DNA of 27,634 nt from Purshia tridentata (taxonomy: Eukaryota; Streptophyta; Magnoliopsida; Rosales; Rosaceae), in contig QANT01008804.1 in NCBI GenBank assembly GCA_003254885.1, forward strand, positions 1 to 27,634, in the 5' to 3' direction. This document shows, one piece after another, positions 1-9,834 of this stretch (positions within the stretch are counted from its first letter, which is position 1; the number at the start of each line of letters is the position of its first letter). The notes beneath the pieces were generated by a model, which worked only from the letters and a program-made list of their open reading frames with translations, had not been told where the DNA came from and ran no database searches. Made by a program: the position numbers and the translations under genes.

Positions 1-390
1 AAAAAGGAGAAGCAGAGAAGGGAGGGCGAGGGGAGGGGAGGGGGAAGGGGAAGGAGAGTGGGGCGGCAGGGAGTGAGGAAAGAGAAACTGAAGGGGAGAG
101 AGAGAGAGAGTGAGGCAATTGAGGGATAGAAAAACTAAAAGGGAGCGGCGCAGCAGTCGGGGCGGCGATCGAAGCTTCTACAGGGATTGGGTTTTGCTAG
201 TTGGGATCGGGGAGGAGAGGGCCGAGATGGGTTCTACGGGAGAGAGCTAAGGAGGAAGAAGAAATGAAGAAATGGGGGAGGGGGTGTCTGTAGGAGAGAG
301 CTAGGGAGGAATTTAGACGAAATGAAGAAATGGGAGGGGGGTGGGTCTGCGGGAGAAGATGAAAAGGAATTCCGGGGGCTTTGAGTTTTT
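1..390. other. Purine-rich GA tract with short tandem repeats
   Basis: The plus strand is almost wholly A and G, with GAGAGA runs near 100-112. Near 232-355 there is a roughly 60-bp imperfect tandem repeat built around GGAGAGAGCTA and AAATGAAGAAATGGG. Read on the minus strand it resembles a CT-rich untranslated leader. The 68-codon minus-strand frame here is low-complexity and I do not believe it is a gene. It could be the untranslated end of a gene or transposon lying to the left. Confidence 0.4.
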
Positions 391-394
391 TTGA

Positions 395-640
395 AAATTT
401 CAAAACTTTAGGAGACGAAGTGTATTTCGTCTCCTAAAGTTTTGAAATTTTTTGCGGGAATTGAGTCCCACCCTTCTTTTCACCTTAGGCAACGAAATTA
501 TATAATTTCGTTGCCTAAAGTCTCTTAAAATTATGAAATTTTTTGTGCCAATTGATCTACCCATTTTTTTCACACCTTAGGCGACAAAAATATTTGGTCT
601 CTCAAAGGTTTGGGAGACAAAATTACAATTTTGTCTCCTA
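395..640. repeat. Cluster of three near-perfect palindromes, TTTAGGAGACGAA type
   Basis: Three hairpins lie in a row. Positions 395-419 pair perfectly with 426-450 (25 bp, 6-nt loop). Positions 485-518 are a perfect 34-bp palindrome. Positions 613-623 pair with 628-638. All share the motif TTAGG[AC][GA]ACGAAA or its relatives. Arrays of short inverted motifs just inside the termini are typical of non-autonomous CACTA-type or foldback DNA transposons. I could not find a CACTA terminus, so the class is an inference. Confidence 0.6.
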
Positions 641-661
641 AAGTGTTTTTATTTTTTATAA

Positions 662-1495
662 ATTCAACCACTGTTACCTCACTTCTACATCTGCAATTGA
701 ACTAAATTTTTGCATGAATAATCTTTGAGTGAGAAACTAAAAGATGAACGGTTCGGATCGTTGGAAACACAATTCAAATGTGAGCTTCTACATATACATA
801 CACTTAAAGATCGAGTTTTATTTTATTAACTTTTTTGTTGAAACCATGTCGTTTCAATAAGTGTGAAGATTACAACATGATTTCAACGATCAAAGCCGTT
901 CATTTTCTATGTTCATACTCGAAGATTGTCCCTGCAAAAAATCGATTTAATCGAAATTCATCTACCCATTCAATTGTCATTATAAAAACCACGATCGTTC
1001 ATAAATTCAACCATTGTTACCTCACTTCTACATTTTTTATTGAACTATATTTTTGCAGGGATGATCTTTAAGTGGGGAACTGAAAAATGAATGGTTTAGA
1101 TCGTTGGAAACACTATCGAGATGTGAGCTTCTACATATAAATACACTTGAAGAGTTTAATTGGATTAACTTTTTGTTGAAACCTTGTCGTTTCAATAATT
1201 GTGAAGACCACAACATGATTTCAATGATCGGAGCCGTTCATTTTCTATGTTTATACTCAAAGATCATCCATGCAAAAAATCGGCCAAATAGGAATTCATC
1301 TACCCATTCGAATATCATTCGAAAAACTATGATCGTTCATAAGTTTGACTACCGTTACCTAACTTCTACATATACACATATCCTATTAAGCTAATTTTTT
1401 GCAAGTATGATATTTGAGTGGGGAACTAAAAAATGAACGGTTTGGATCTTTGGAAAGACAATCAAGATGTGAGCTCCATATATAAATATTTACAC
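662..1495. repeat. Tandem repeat of about 345 bp, roughly 2.4 copies
   Basis: The block running from CTTCTACAT through TTTTTGCA, ATCTTTGAGTG and GATCGTTGGAAA to GTGAGCTTCTACATAT recurs three times. The GATCGTTGG-type core starts at 756, 1099 and 1445, giving spacings of 343 and 346 bp. The same core (ATGATCTTTGAAT, then GATCGTTGAAATACTATATGGA) occurs inside the small transposons at 8131-11683 and 11692-12080, so the tandem array is built from a dispersed repeat family. Two short plus-strand frames here (78 and 96 codons) are chance frames within the repeat. The array is bracketed by the palindrome clusters on both sides. Confidence 0.75.
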
Positions 1496-1509
1496 ACAAA
1501 AAAATAACA

Positions 1510-1770
1510 CTGAGACTTTAGGAGACGAAATGATTCGTCTCCTAAAACTTTGAGAGACGAATGTATAAATTCGTTGCCTAAAGAGACTTTAAGAGACGAA
1601 TTATTTTCGTCACCTAAAGTAACATTTCGTCACCTAAAGGTACTTTAGGCGACGAATCCGTTTTTCGTCTCCTAAAGTACCTTTAGGCGACGAATCTATA
1701 CATTTGTCTATCAAAGTTTTAGGAGACAAAATAATTTCGTCACCTAAAGTGACTTTAGTAGACGAATTTA
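1510..1770. repeat. Right-hand palindrome cluster, TTTAGG[AC]GACGAA type
   Basis: At least eight copies of ACTTTAGG[AC]GACGAA or its complement TTCGTC[TA]CCTAAAGT alternate in opposite orientation and form several overlapping hairpins. This mirrors the cluster at 395-640 and brackets the tandem array between them, as expected for subterminal regions of one DNA element. The right edge falls at about 1765-1776, exactly where Copia coding similarity begins. Confidence 0.6.
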
Positions 1771-1775
1771 AATAA

Positions 1776-2999
1776 GGAGACTTTCTCTCTAGTTGCAAAG
1801 TTAGTCACCGTGAGAGTCTTACTTTCTCTTGCTGCTTCACATGGTTGGTCTGTTCACCAACTCGATGTCCAAGATGCCTTCCTCCATGGTGACTTGGACG
1901 AGGAAGTTTATATGCACCTACCTCCTGGATATGTCGGTAAGGGAGAGAATATCGTATGTCGGCTTAACAAGTCACTTTATGGTCTTAAGCAAGTCTCTCG
2001 GAATTGGTTTTCCAAATTTTCCACAGCCATACTTGATGCCAGGTTTATTCAGTCCAAGGCAAATTATTCCTTATTTTACAAGCACAGAAAATCTCTATCC
2101 ATATTCATTTTGGTATACGTTGACGACATCATCATAACTGGCTCAGATGCTCAAGCAATAATTGCCGTTAAAAATTCTCCATAATCGATTCCATCTAAAA
2201 GATTTGGGGAAATTGAAATACTTTTTGGGTATTGAAGTCTCACGCTCAAAACAAGGTATTTATCTTAGCCAAAGAAAATATTGTCTTGATATTCTTAAAG
2301 ACACAGGTCTCATTGGTGCACAGCCAGCTCATTTTCCCATGGAGCAAAATCTTAAACTCACTAATACAGATGGTGCTTTACTCTCAAATCTGGCTTCGTG
2401 TCGACGCTTAATAGGACGGTTAATTTATTTAACCGTTACTTGTCCTGATATTGTTTTTCCAGTTCACATACTAAGCCAATTTATGCAAAAGCCTAGAAAG
2501 CCACACATGGATACAGCTAATCGACTAGTTCGCTACTTGAAAGGTACACCTGGTCAAGGAATATTTTTACCAGTGCATAATAATCCTGTTTTGCAAGCAT
2601 ATTGTGACTCTGATTGGGCTAGTTGTCCGATGACTCACTGCTCTACTAGTGGATATTGCATTTTCTTGGGTAAAGTCCAATTTCATGGAAAACTAAGAAG
2701 CAAAAGACTGTGTCTCGATCTTCAGCTGAAGCTGAGTATAGGGCTATGGCAGTGGCCACATGTGAGCTTCAATGGCTGCATTATCTTTTACAAGATTTGG
2801 GCGTTAAGCACTTAATTGCCAGCACCCTTTATTGTGACAACAAATCAGCCTTACACATAGCGGCGAAGGCTTGTTACAAACAGCTTTTGTGTCATCTACT
2901 GATCAGATAGTAGATATATTCACAAAGCCCTTGGGAAAAGATCAATTCTTGTATTTAAAGACCAAGTTGGGCACTCTCAATATTCATGCTCCAACTTGA
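1776..2999 (+). pseudogene. Ty1/Copia pol fragment (reverse transcriptase and RNase H), broken
   Basis: This is the C-terminal part of a Copia polyprotein, which copies retrotransposon RNA into DNA. It starts mid-domain at TFSLVAKLVTVRVLL, with no integrase or gag upstream. The reverse transcriptase motif QLDVQDAFLHGDL is followed by an intact catalytic YVDD at 2116-2127. RNase H landmarks [21 protein letters not shown] and [13 protein letters not shown] follow, and the tail DIFTKPLGKDQF runs to a stop at 2997-2999. The fragment is dead. There is a frameshift near 2165-2175, another near 2672-2685, and an internal deletion at about 2865-2870 that joins HIAA directly to [10 protein letters not shown], removing roughly 30 residues of RNase H. 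It is truncated at the 5' side where the palindromic repeat ends. Family assignment is very secure. Confidence 0.95.
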
Positions 3000-3006
3000 G
3001 GGGGCG

Positions 3007-3207
3007 TATTGGGAAATCTTGAAGATATGATTTGATTATTCTGTCTATTGTAATATTTCCTTTCTTGTACAGATTATTCCCTAGTTTCAGGAACATAAAT
3101 CCCTTAGATATAGGATTGGGTTCTTGATAACCAAGTTTACTCTTGCTATATATTCTTGCTGTACACTTATGTAAAAACATAAACAATTAATCATATCAAG
3201 TTTCTCA
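3007..3207 (+). mobile_element. 3' LTR of the Copia fragment
   Basis: A polypurine tract GAGGGGG at 2998-3004 directly follows the pol stop codon, as is usual in Copia elements. The LTR starts at 3007 with TATTGGGAA, probably a mutated TGTTGGGAA. Typical LTR content follows, and TTTCTCA at 3201-3207 is the most likely end, though this end is uncertain. No partner 5' LTR is in the window. Confidence 0.65.
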
Positions 3208-4241
3208 GTGATACAATGACAATTTTGTAAATTATATGACAGTGAATGCGGGGACAATTGTGTAAATAAAGTGAACAGTAACACAGTAACAATTTTGTAA
3301 ATAAAGTGAAGAGTGAGCAGGTGTTTTTAAATTTAGCCTTGAGCTTAAGTTTTGGGTCAAGTGGGCTTGGGCTTAAGGTACTTAGTCATTTTAGCCTGCA
3401 AATTAAAACACGAAAAAAAAATCAAGAATATTTATATCATCAATTCCATATATAGCATATAATACTCTTGATAATTGTTGGTTTTAAAGCATGTATGTAC
3501 CTTCAATAGCTGTATCATCAATTTTGCACCTATAAGATCAAAAGGCACTTAAAACATAATATAATACATAAATATTTGCATATACTCGATGCCTCCCTTT
3601 TTTCCTCTCTTCCCTCTCCTTAAGTCTCTACTTGTCGGTGTCGAGCGCTTTAGGGGGAAGGGGGCGCTGGCCCTTCTCACGTGCCTTCTCCTCTCCCCTA
3701 CCTCTCCCATTTTGTTGGTTTTCGTTTCAGTGATCTTGTGGAAGTGTGTGGTGTTATTGATGGTGACTCGGCTTAGCAGCGACAGCGTTTGCAGCCGTTA
3801 CTGGGTAACTTGGGTCGCGATGGGTCCCGTCAGTTTGTGCTGCTCAGCCTGCTGGTGGTGGCTTGTGTGGTTCCGTTAATGGCATCGTTGTCTACAGATT
3901 GCTGAAATAAGTTGACGTAATTTTACTAGTGTAGGTCTAGAGAGGTTTTGCATTTTTGTGTCGTTTAGTTAGTTTTTTGCCTAGTCTATATTTTATTTTG
4001 TTAATAAAGCTCGATCTTGCTTGTTTTTTGAAGTATGTAGTTGGGTTAGTCCTAGGGTTTTTTTTTTATATGTTTGGAGCTTGTATTCCCATGTTTGAGT
4101 TGGATGGTGGAGGTGCCATGAATGGGAGGGGTGTGTTTATACCCTTCAATACTTCCTCTTTGCATATCAGAGATTGCTCTTTGGCACGACATTAAGCTCA
4201 CGTGGAAATGCAAATTTTGTTTAGCATTTGATGGTCCTTCC
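3208..4241. other. Intergenic DNA without recognisable gene
   Basis: Between 3215 and 3315 there are three imperfect copies of a CAATTTTGTAAATAAAGTGAA-like unit. A GC-richer stretch at 3589-3880 holds a 96-codon plus-strand frame that is hydrophobic and tryptophan/cysteine-rich. It has no motif I recognise, and I treat it as non-coding, possibly the untranslated region of a retroelement. TTGTTAATAAAGCTC near 4000 resembles a polyadenylation signal. Confidence 0.4.
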
Positions 4242-4643
4242 TGAAGAAATCTAGGCATCCATCTCAAAACCAATTGGAATGAAAGGAGTAGCTTAAACCC
4301 TTATAAGCCACTATGCAACGTTATAGTTTTCCAATGTGGGATAACACTTCACATTCTCACACGCCCTCACACGTGTGGCATAACTTAAGTCAATCACATG
4401 GACAACTTATGCTCATATTGGGTGATGTGGAGCACGTGTGGCCATTTGGCCTAACACACGTGGGTGAACCTGCTCAGATACCATGAACGAATCTAGGCAT
4501 CCATCTTAAAACCAATTGGCTTTGATACCATGAAGAAATCTAAGTATTCATTCCAAAACCAATTGGCAATGGTAGGAGTAGCCCAAACCCTTATAAGCCA
4601 CTAGCAAGGCCCTAACATTTTCAATGTGGGATTTCTCTCAACA
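4242..4643 (-). mobile_element. TRIM retrotransposon (miniature LTR element), complete
   Basis: Read on the minus strand, LTR1 runs from 4643 (TGTTGAGAG) to 4531 (TTTCTTCA). It is followed at once by a tRNA-Met primer-binding site TGGTATCAAAGC (4530 downward). LTR2 runs from 4361 (TGTGAGAATG) to 4242, preceded by a polypurine-like GAGGGCG. The LTRs share CCCACATTG, GTGGCTTATAAGGGTTT and CCAATTGGTTTTG. Flanks are CTTCC (4237-4241) and CTTCA (4644-4648), a 4/5 match to a 5-bp target duplication. The internal part is about 170 bp and has no coding capacity, which defines a TRIM. One oddity is a second copy of the LTR end plus primer site (4469-4517). Confidence 0.88.
4469..4530 (-). repeat. Duplicated LTR end and primer-binding site in the TRIM
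   Basis: On the minus strand the sequence after LTR1 reads primer site TGGTATCAAAGC, then a repeat of the last ~34 bp of the LTR (CCAATTGGTTTTAAGATGGA through ATTCGTTCA), then a second primer site TGGTATCTGAGC at 4472-4483. The unit is about 48 bp. Confidence 0.8.
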
Positions 4644-4989
4644 CTTCATTGGGTGAAACTTTGAGAATTTGGTCTTTGGTTGCTTCCAAATCTAGTTTTG
4701 GCCAATTCACTTATATACTTGTAATTCTTTATTTAGCTCTGTTGGTGTTGTTCTTGTTTGGCTAGATGTTCTGGCAAAAAATCTTATAATTCTTATTATG
4801 TTTTAGTATATCTCACAACTCCTTGAGCCTAACCTTTTCTCAAAAATTAAAATAAAATATATGCATATAAACAAAAAGAAATAAGGCAATTGTAAGTTAA
4901 TATATGATAAACAAAACGGTTGAGAATGAATGCTTCCTCACGATGGTAGCCTATCCATACCTATGCATGGATTGCGACCTCCACCAAGT
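4644..4989. other. Non-coding, AT-rich
   Basis: Low-complexity AT-rich DNA. I see no gene, RNA or clear repeat boundary in it. Confidence 0.4.
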
Positions 4990-5282
4990 TAGTTGATGTT
5001 GATCCACCTCAATTCCAATTAAATGGTCTTTGGGAAATTCACAAAATAATTTTCCGAACTTGGAATAGCACGAAACTCATACCATGGGATCCGTGGGTAG
5101 GACTTTACCTTTCTAAGGTCTCACTTTGGTCAAAGTCAAAAGTCAACGGTCGAAGTCAACGTTTGGTCAACTACCCCAAACCATGGTGGAAAAATTAAAT
5201 TTTTCTGCCACTGAATTTTTAGAAAAATTCCAAAAATTAAGGAAAATCCCAAAATAAATTTGGAAATTTTCAAGGTCTCACA
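4990..5282 (-). mobile_element. Probable LTR start on the minus strand (fragment)
   Basis: Read on minus, the segment opens with TGTGAGACCTTG at 5282 and holds a run of GTTGAC motifs (5110-5170) like those in the large LTRs nearby. It lies head-to-head with the plus-strand LTR starting at 5300. The left limit is arbitrary and the assignment is inference from the terminus and composition. Confidence 0.35.
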
Positions 5283-5299
5283 TCTGCGCATGCTAGTAG

Positions 5300-7415
5300 T
5301 GAGACCCTAATATTTTGTTAAATTTTATTTTGGTTTAATTTCAAAGTTTTCGAGAATTTATTTAAAAAGAAATTGATTTTGGGTTAATTTTAAATTTTGT
5401 TTTTAAATTCGTTTGAACCAAAGTTAACTTTTTGTTCTAGAGGACCTTTGGTTTTGACTTTGGACTTGTTAGAAAGGGCTCGAGCTCATGAGTTCGTAGA
5501 CACGTAGCATGCATCAATCAGAGTTATAGTTTAAGAGATACAAACGTGTGAAGTGAAGGACGATTTGGTAATTTTAAAAAGGGATATTTTTAATGCTAAT
5601 GTAGTTAAATTTTGATTTAAAAGCATTGTTTTTCTCTCTCTCTCTCGTGTTCAACCCTCCCTTTCGAGCTCCCTCAATTTTTCTTCTAGCTGCCCTTATC
5701 ACTAGTGCATGAGGGCTCATTCGGCGACGGCTAGGCTAACTCTTGGTCTTCTCGAGCTCGGCTTGAACTTCTCCACCTTCCTATTCCTCGGTTTCCCTAG
5801 AAAAAATCCGAAACTCGAAAACCCAGTTTTGCCGACTTGTAGCTCCGACGTGAACTCGCCATTTTCAGCGGCAATGCGAGCGCCCACTAACCCAAAAAGC
5901 TTCTCCTTGCCAAGCTGAGCATGTTGATGTGCTCGAAGGTTCCATTTGACGCCTTGTGGCGGTGAATCGAAGCTCTAAGTCTGACCGCGTCTTCGGCAAA
6001 ATTCTAACATTTCTGATGGTCTTTTCCGTCGATTGAGATATGAACTAATAAGTACTTGTTTGAAATACCCAAGTTGGGCAGCCACGGCCACCACGGCTTT
6101 GCCGTGCATGGTGGTTGTGTTGGGTGGTTTGTGGTGTTGTTCAGCCTTTCCAGGATCACTTAGAGCCAATTCAAGGTCGTGGTGAGTTGTTGGTGAGTTT
6201 TCTTTGATTTTTGTAAGTTCTGTGTGTTGGTTTGTGGTCGGGTAGCCACCGACTATGGTGGGAACTGATCGTTTCGACCGTTGACGGCACAATTTGTGAA
6301 TCGTGTCATTAGTTGAACTGTCTGGTCTTAACAGGTACCCTAGGCTCGGGAATTGTATTCCGGATGCCATTGTATTGACAGATTTGAGAATTTGAGCAAG
6401 CGTAGCCGTTTGAGGGCATTTTGGTCATTTCATGTGGTTGAAGTGAAATGGCCAATCTATTTCGACTTCTAAACTCAATGAGTGAATTAAGTCGATTAAT
6501 TCTAGTTTTGAATTATGAATTTGATATTATTGTTATTAGACTTGTGATTGTCTGTTCTGTGTTTCTGATTAATTGCTTGTGTGCTAGGATTGGAAAGTAT
6601 ATGATAGAATCCTAGAATTGAATTGAAGGATAGTGAATCCTAAGGTTAATGGTTTGATCGAGACAAGATAAGTCCTACGTTTGGATCAGAGAATGAGATT
6701 GATCTTGATGATTATCGAAGTTAATAGCTGTGAAATAGGCTTTTAACTAGCCAGAAGTGAATTGTTGGGCCAAGTGAGTCAGATTGAGTGATTGGACCTA
6801 ATAGGTAGTGAGTCCATCAATGATGGTATGTGTGGCAGTGACCAAAGCATACGATCAACCTATAGTGGCATTTGGCAGTGACCCTAGGTGTGCTATGGTA
6901 CAATCAGATCGTACAGTTATGAGCCCAGATTGTAGAATCAGATATGGACGTTCTCGTTGAAATAATCAACCAAGGATCAGTTGTAGTTGGCCAATTTGGA
7001 TCGGCATGGAAATGAAGTGATTATGAATTGTGATAGTTGGAGTTAGTGATGCCCAAATACGTAGTAGTATGTGTGGACTTTGTTGGAATGATTGAATTGT
7101 TATTCCTAAATGATGTTATTAAGATTTACTATTTATTCACTCATACGAGCTCTAGAGAGCTTACTGGGTTTGTTGTTTAACCCGGTGCACCATTGGATAT
7201 GGTGAAGTGTGGTTATAGTTTTTGCAAGTTGAGCAAATTGATGAAGCAGAAGGAAAGAAGACATGACAGTTGGCACTGATTTGTAAATTGAATTTTGTAC
7301 AAATTGTACTTTCATAGAACTGATTTTGAAATATATTTTGTAAACGATTTTGGCTCATTTAAATGTTAAGTACGTATATTTTAAATCTCACGTGCCTGGG
7401 TTTCGAGGCGTGACA
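5300..7415 (+). mobile_element. Large solo LTR, Gypsy-like family (B)
   Basis: It begins TGAGACCCTAA and ends CGAGGCGTGACA, TG...CA termini matching those of the minus-strand LTR at 8442-11585. The two are homologous in the same internal order: ACGTAGCATGC/GTAGCACGC after a TCGTAGACACGTAGCA block (near 5490-5510), a CT-rich leader (5633-5650), the block GTCTTAACAGGTAC (6325-6338), and near the end GAGAGCTTACTGGGTTTG plus a GTTGAGCAAATTGATGAAGC tail. No gag, pol or primer site is present, so it appears to be a solo LTR. I see no perfect target duplication (AGTAG against CTTAG). Open frames at 5709-5918 and on the minus strand at 5975-6370 are incidental. Confidence 0.7.
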
Positions 7416-7694
7416 CTTAGCCTCGCTGTCGCAACACCTAAGCTCACTGTTAGAGAGAATACATAGTGTATGACTAGGGTTACTTAGAGATCACTTCCAA
7501 ATTTCCTTGTTTTACATAACATACAATTTTGATAATTATAATATTACAACTAAAGTCAAATACATAATTGTGGACACCCACATTGATACCAAAATTTACG
7601 ACAATGAACAAATTGTATAAAAAAAGAGTATTTTAGAAATCATAATTTTGGGGATGATTTTAACACCAAAAGTTAGAATTTGGCACTCTAACAG
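7416..7694. other. Short intergenic stretch
   Basis: AT-rich; no gene or repeat structure recognised. Confidence 0.4.
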
Positions 7695-7703
7695 TATATA
7701 TAT

Positions 7704-8121
7704 GGCTTATTATTGAATTTGCCCCCTGAAACATACAATTTTTTTCACTTTGCTCCCTGAAAATTAAATCCTCCCACTTTGTCCCCCAAATTTTACACTC
7801 TCATCCAAACCCTCAACTCCATTTATTATCTTAAGTTCTAGAGTTTCGTTTTGAGTGATTTTTATATGGTTGTAAAGAGAAGTTTCATAGATTCAAAATG
7901 AGAATAAGATTAATTATTTTGGTGGAGGTTTGATGAGTCAAAAGTGGGGCCAAAATTGAGATAAAAACTGGACAAATGGATGAAGTTGAGTTCATAGGGG
8001 CAAAGTGGGAGGATTTACCCTTGTGATATAAAGTTCGGTGGGAAAAGTGAGAGGATTTAACTTTTAGGGAGCAAAGTGAAAAAAGAGAGTCTGTTTTAAG
8101 AGTCAAATTCAATAATAAGCC
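7704..8121. mobile_element. Mutator-type MITE, 418 bp
   Basis: The terminal inverted repeats begin GGCTTATTATTGAATTTG on the left (7704) and, read on the minus strand, GGCTTATTATTGAATTTGA on the right (8121). Similarity continues for about 90 bp (TTTTTTCACTTTGCTCCCT, then AAATCCTC[CT]CACTTT). The flanks are TATATATAT on both sides (7695-7703 and 8122-8130), a 9-bp match as expected for Mutator-like elements, although a TA run makes the exact length ambiguous. There is no transposase. A 75-codon minus-strand frame inside is incidental. Confidence 0.8.
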
Positions 8122-9537
8122 TATATATATAGGGGGCCTTCAGCTATGAGATTCCACATTTAGGCTTATTTTTTGGATCCCTCATGGAGCTCACTTTACA
8201 TTGTATTTTAATAATCATAACTGTCTACTTTTTTTGTCTCCATTAAAAAAAATGCTTGCAAAAAACTAGGTTAATTGGAAACTATTTGACCATTGATTAA
8301 ATGATCACCATTATAAGTGTTTTTCAAAAATATTTTGTTCGTCTATTTATTTGATCAAAGTTTGATAGCTTAATAATTTACGATTTACTTAATTTTTTGT
8401 AAGGATGATCTTTGAATGTCGAATTAAAAAATGGACGATTCTGACACGCCCCGACCCACGGGCACGTGCCTAAACTGCTAAACCTGAAAACTGTTCCTTG
8501 TGGACCCTGTTTCTGAAACTGTGAGCCATGAATAATAAATAGTTTACTGAAAATAACTGTGAATTTCAAAAGCACGTTTATAAAATCAAGCTGTAAAATC
8601 TTTAACAAATAAAAACAACTGTAAAACCAAGTTTCTGGAATACTGCCGCTGGTCCCACTGCCTCGTCTTCTCTCCACTGTCTCCTCAGCTTGCTCAACCT
8701 GCAAAACCAAACCCTGCACCCAACCACAGGTGCACCGGGTTTACACACAAACCCGGTAAGCTCACTAGAGCCCGTGTGAGTGAAATCTAAACGAAAACCT
8801 CAAGTTAATAATTCAATAAATATAATCAAATCAGAGCACCAACTTAAACCTCGAGATTACAATCAAACCTCAAATCACAATCAAAAACATTCACTAATCT
8901 TTTAACCAAATCCAAATCACTGTCCCAATCTGTAATTCCTCACTTATCCTCAAGTGAGCCCCTAAACTGGAAATCACCTCGAACTACATCACAACGTCCT
9001 GACTTAGAATTCCACTAGTTTCTCCCAAAATCTTAGAATCCTCGATATCCATTCTGAATCAACTTAAACCTCAATTAATCCTTCCACTGTTCTTAATGAC
9101 CTTTAGAACCTACTAAATCCTCAATTTAAAAATAACTGATATTTCGTAACCTTTTACTTACCCTTAAATCTCGAATGACCTTTACTACTCAAACCCCAGT
9201 AATCAACTCTCATCTATACCTTTAAAACCAAGGTTTCTCAACCTCCCTGTTACCCTTTTTGAGATTCCCCAGCTTTAAAACATTTCATAAATTCACTGAA
9301 ACTCTTTGTAAACAATCCGCTTTTAAAATCCATTTGCAAAACTCTTTTAGAAAACAATAAAACTGGTCAAAGTCGCACATTATAAAACAAGAATTGAAAA
9401 CTCTGATAAATTGATCAAACTGGTCAAACTCCCAAAATATTAATTCAGAACTGAAATCTATAATTCACATATAAGGAAGATAATTATAAAGAACATAATT
9501 TTCAAAGGAGCGTTTTCCATCTAAGCACCCAAGTAAC

Positions 9538-9745
9538 TTATCCTTCCACTTGCACCGTCGCAACGCCGTCATGCAAGTGGATTTAGTGGCCCTTGTACCG
9601 TCGTAACGCCGTCATACAAGAAGCCAGGATGTCGTACGTGCTTATCCTTCCACCCGCACCGTCGTAACGCCGTCATGCGAGTGGATTCGGTGGCCGTTGT
9701 ACCGTCGTTTCGCCGTCGTACAACGGGCCAGAATGTCGTACGTGC
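9538..9745 (-). repeat. Array of four hairpins with constant loop
   Basis: Two tandem copies of a 104-bp unit (9538-9641, 9642-9745), each holding two hairpins. All four loops are 17 nt and nearly identical (CCGTCGTAACGCCGTCA type). Stems: CCACTTGCA/TGCAAGTGG (9546-9554 with 9572-9580), CTTGTA/TACAAG (9592-9597 with 9615-9620), CCACCCGCA/TGCGAGTGG (9650-9658 with 9676-9684, one mismatch), CCGTTGTA/TACAACGG (9694-9701 with 9719-9726). Confidence 0.85.
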
Positions 9746-9834
9746 ACGCAGACTGCCCCCAAAGGGCGAGGCATCCCGACACACGGCCCAAAGCCTATGT
9801 GTGTGCCGTGATGGGTCCCAAAGACCTATATAAC
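9735..9834 (-). promoter_or_regulatory. Conserved TATA-like and leader block in LTR A
   Basis: On minus this reads GTTATATAGGTCTTTGGGAC and continues for about 100 bp to GTGCACGTACGAC. It is about 90% identical to 13513-13611 in the LTR segment further right, far higher than the surrounding sequence. A TATATAGG start suggests a promoter or leader, but that is inference. Confidence 0.45.

Noticed and set aside
3589..3879. 96-codon plus frame, hydrophobic and Trp-rich
   Set aside because: No recognised domain or family. Composition follows local GC content.
5975..6370. 131-codon minus frame
   Set aside because: Lies inside LTR B, antisense to its inferred orientation, and the related LTR A does not preserve it.
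9538..9745. CRISPR-like array
   Set aside because: Constant loops with varying flanks look superficially like repeats and spacers, but the variable parts pair with each other as stems, spacing is uneven, and the locus is inside a plant LTR.
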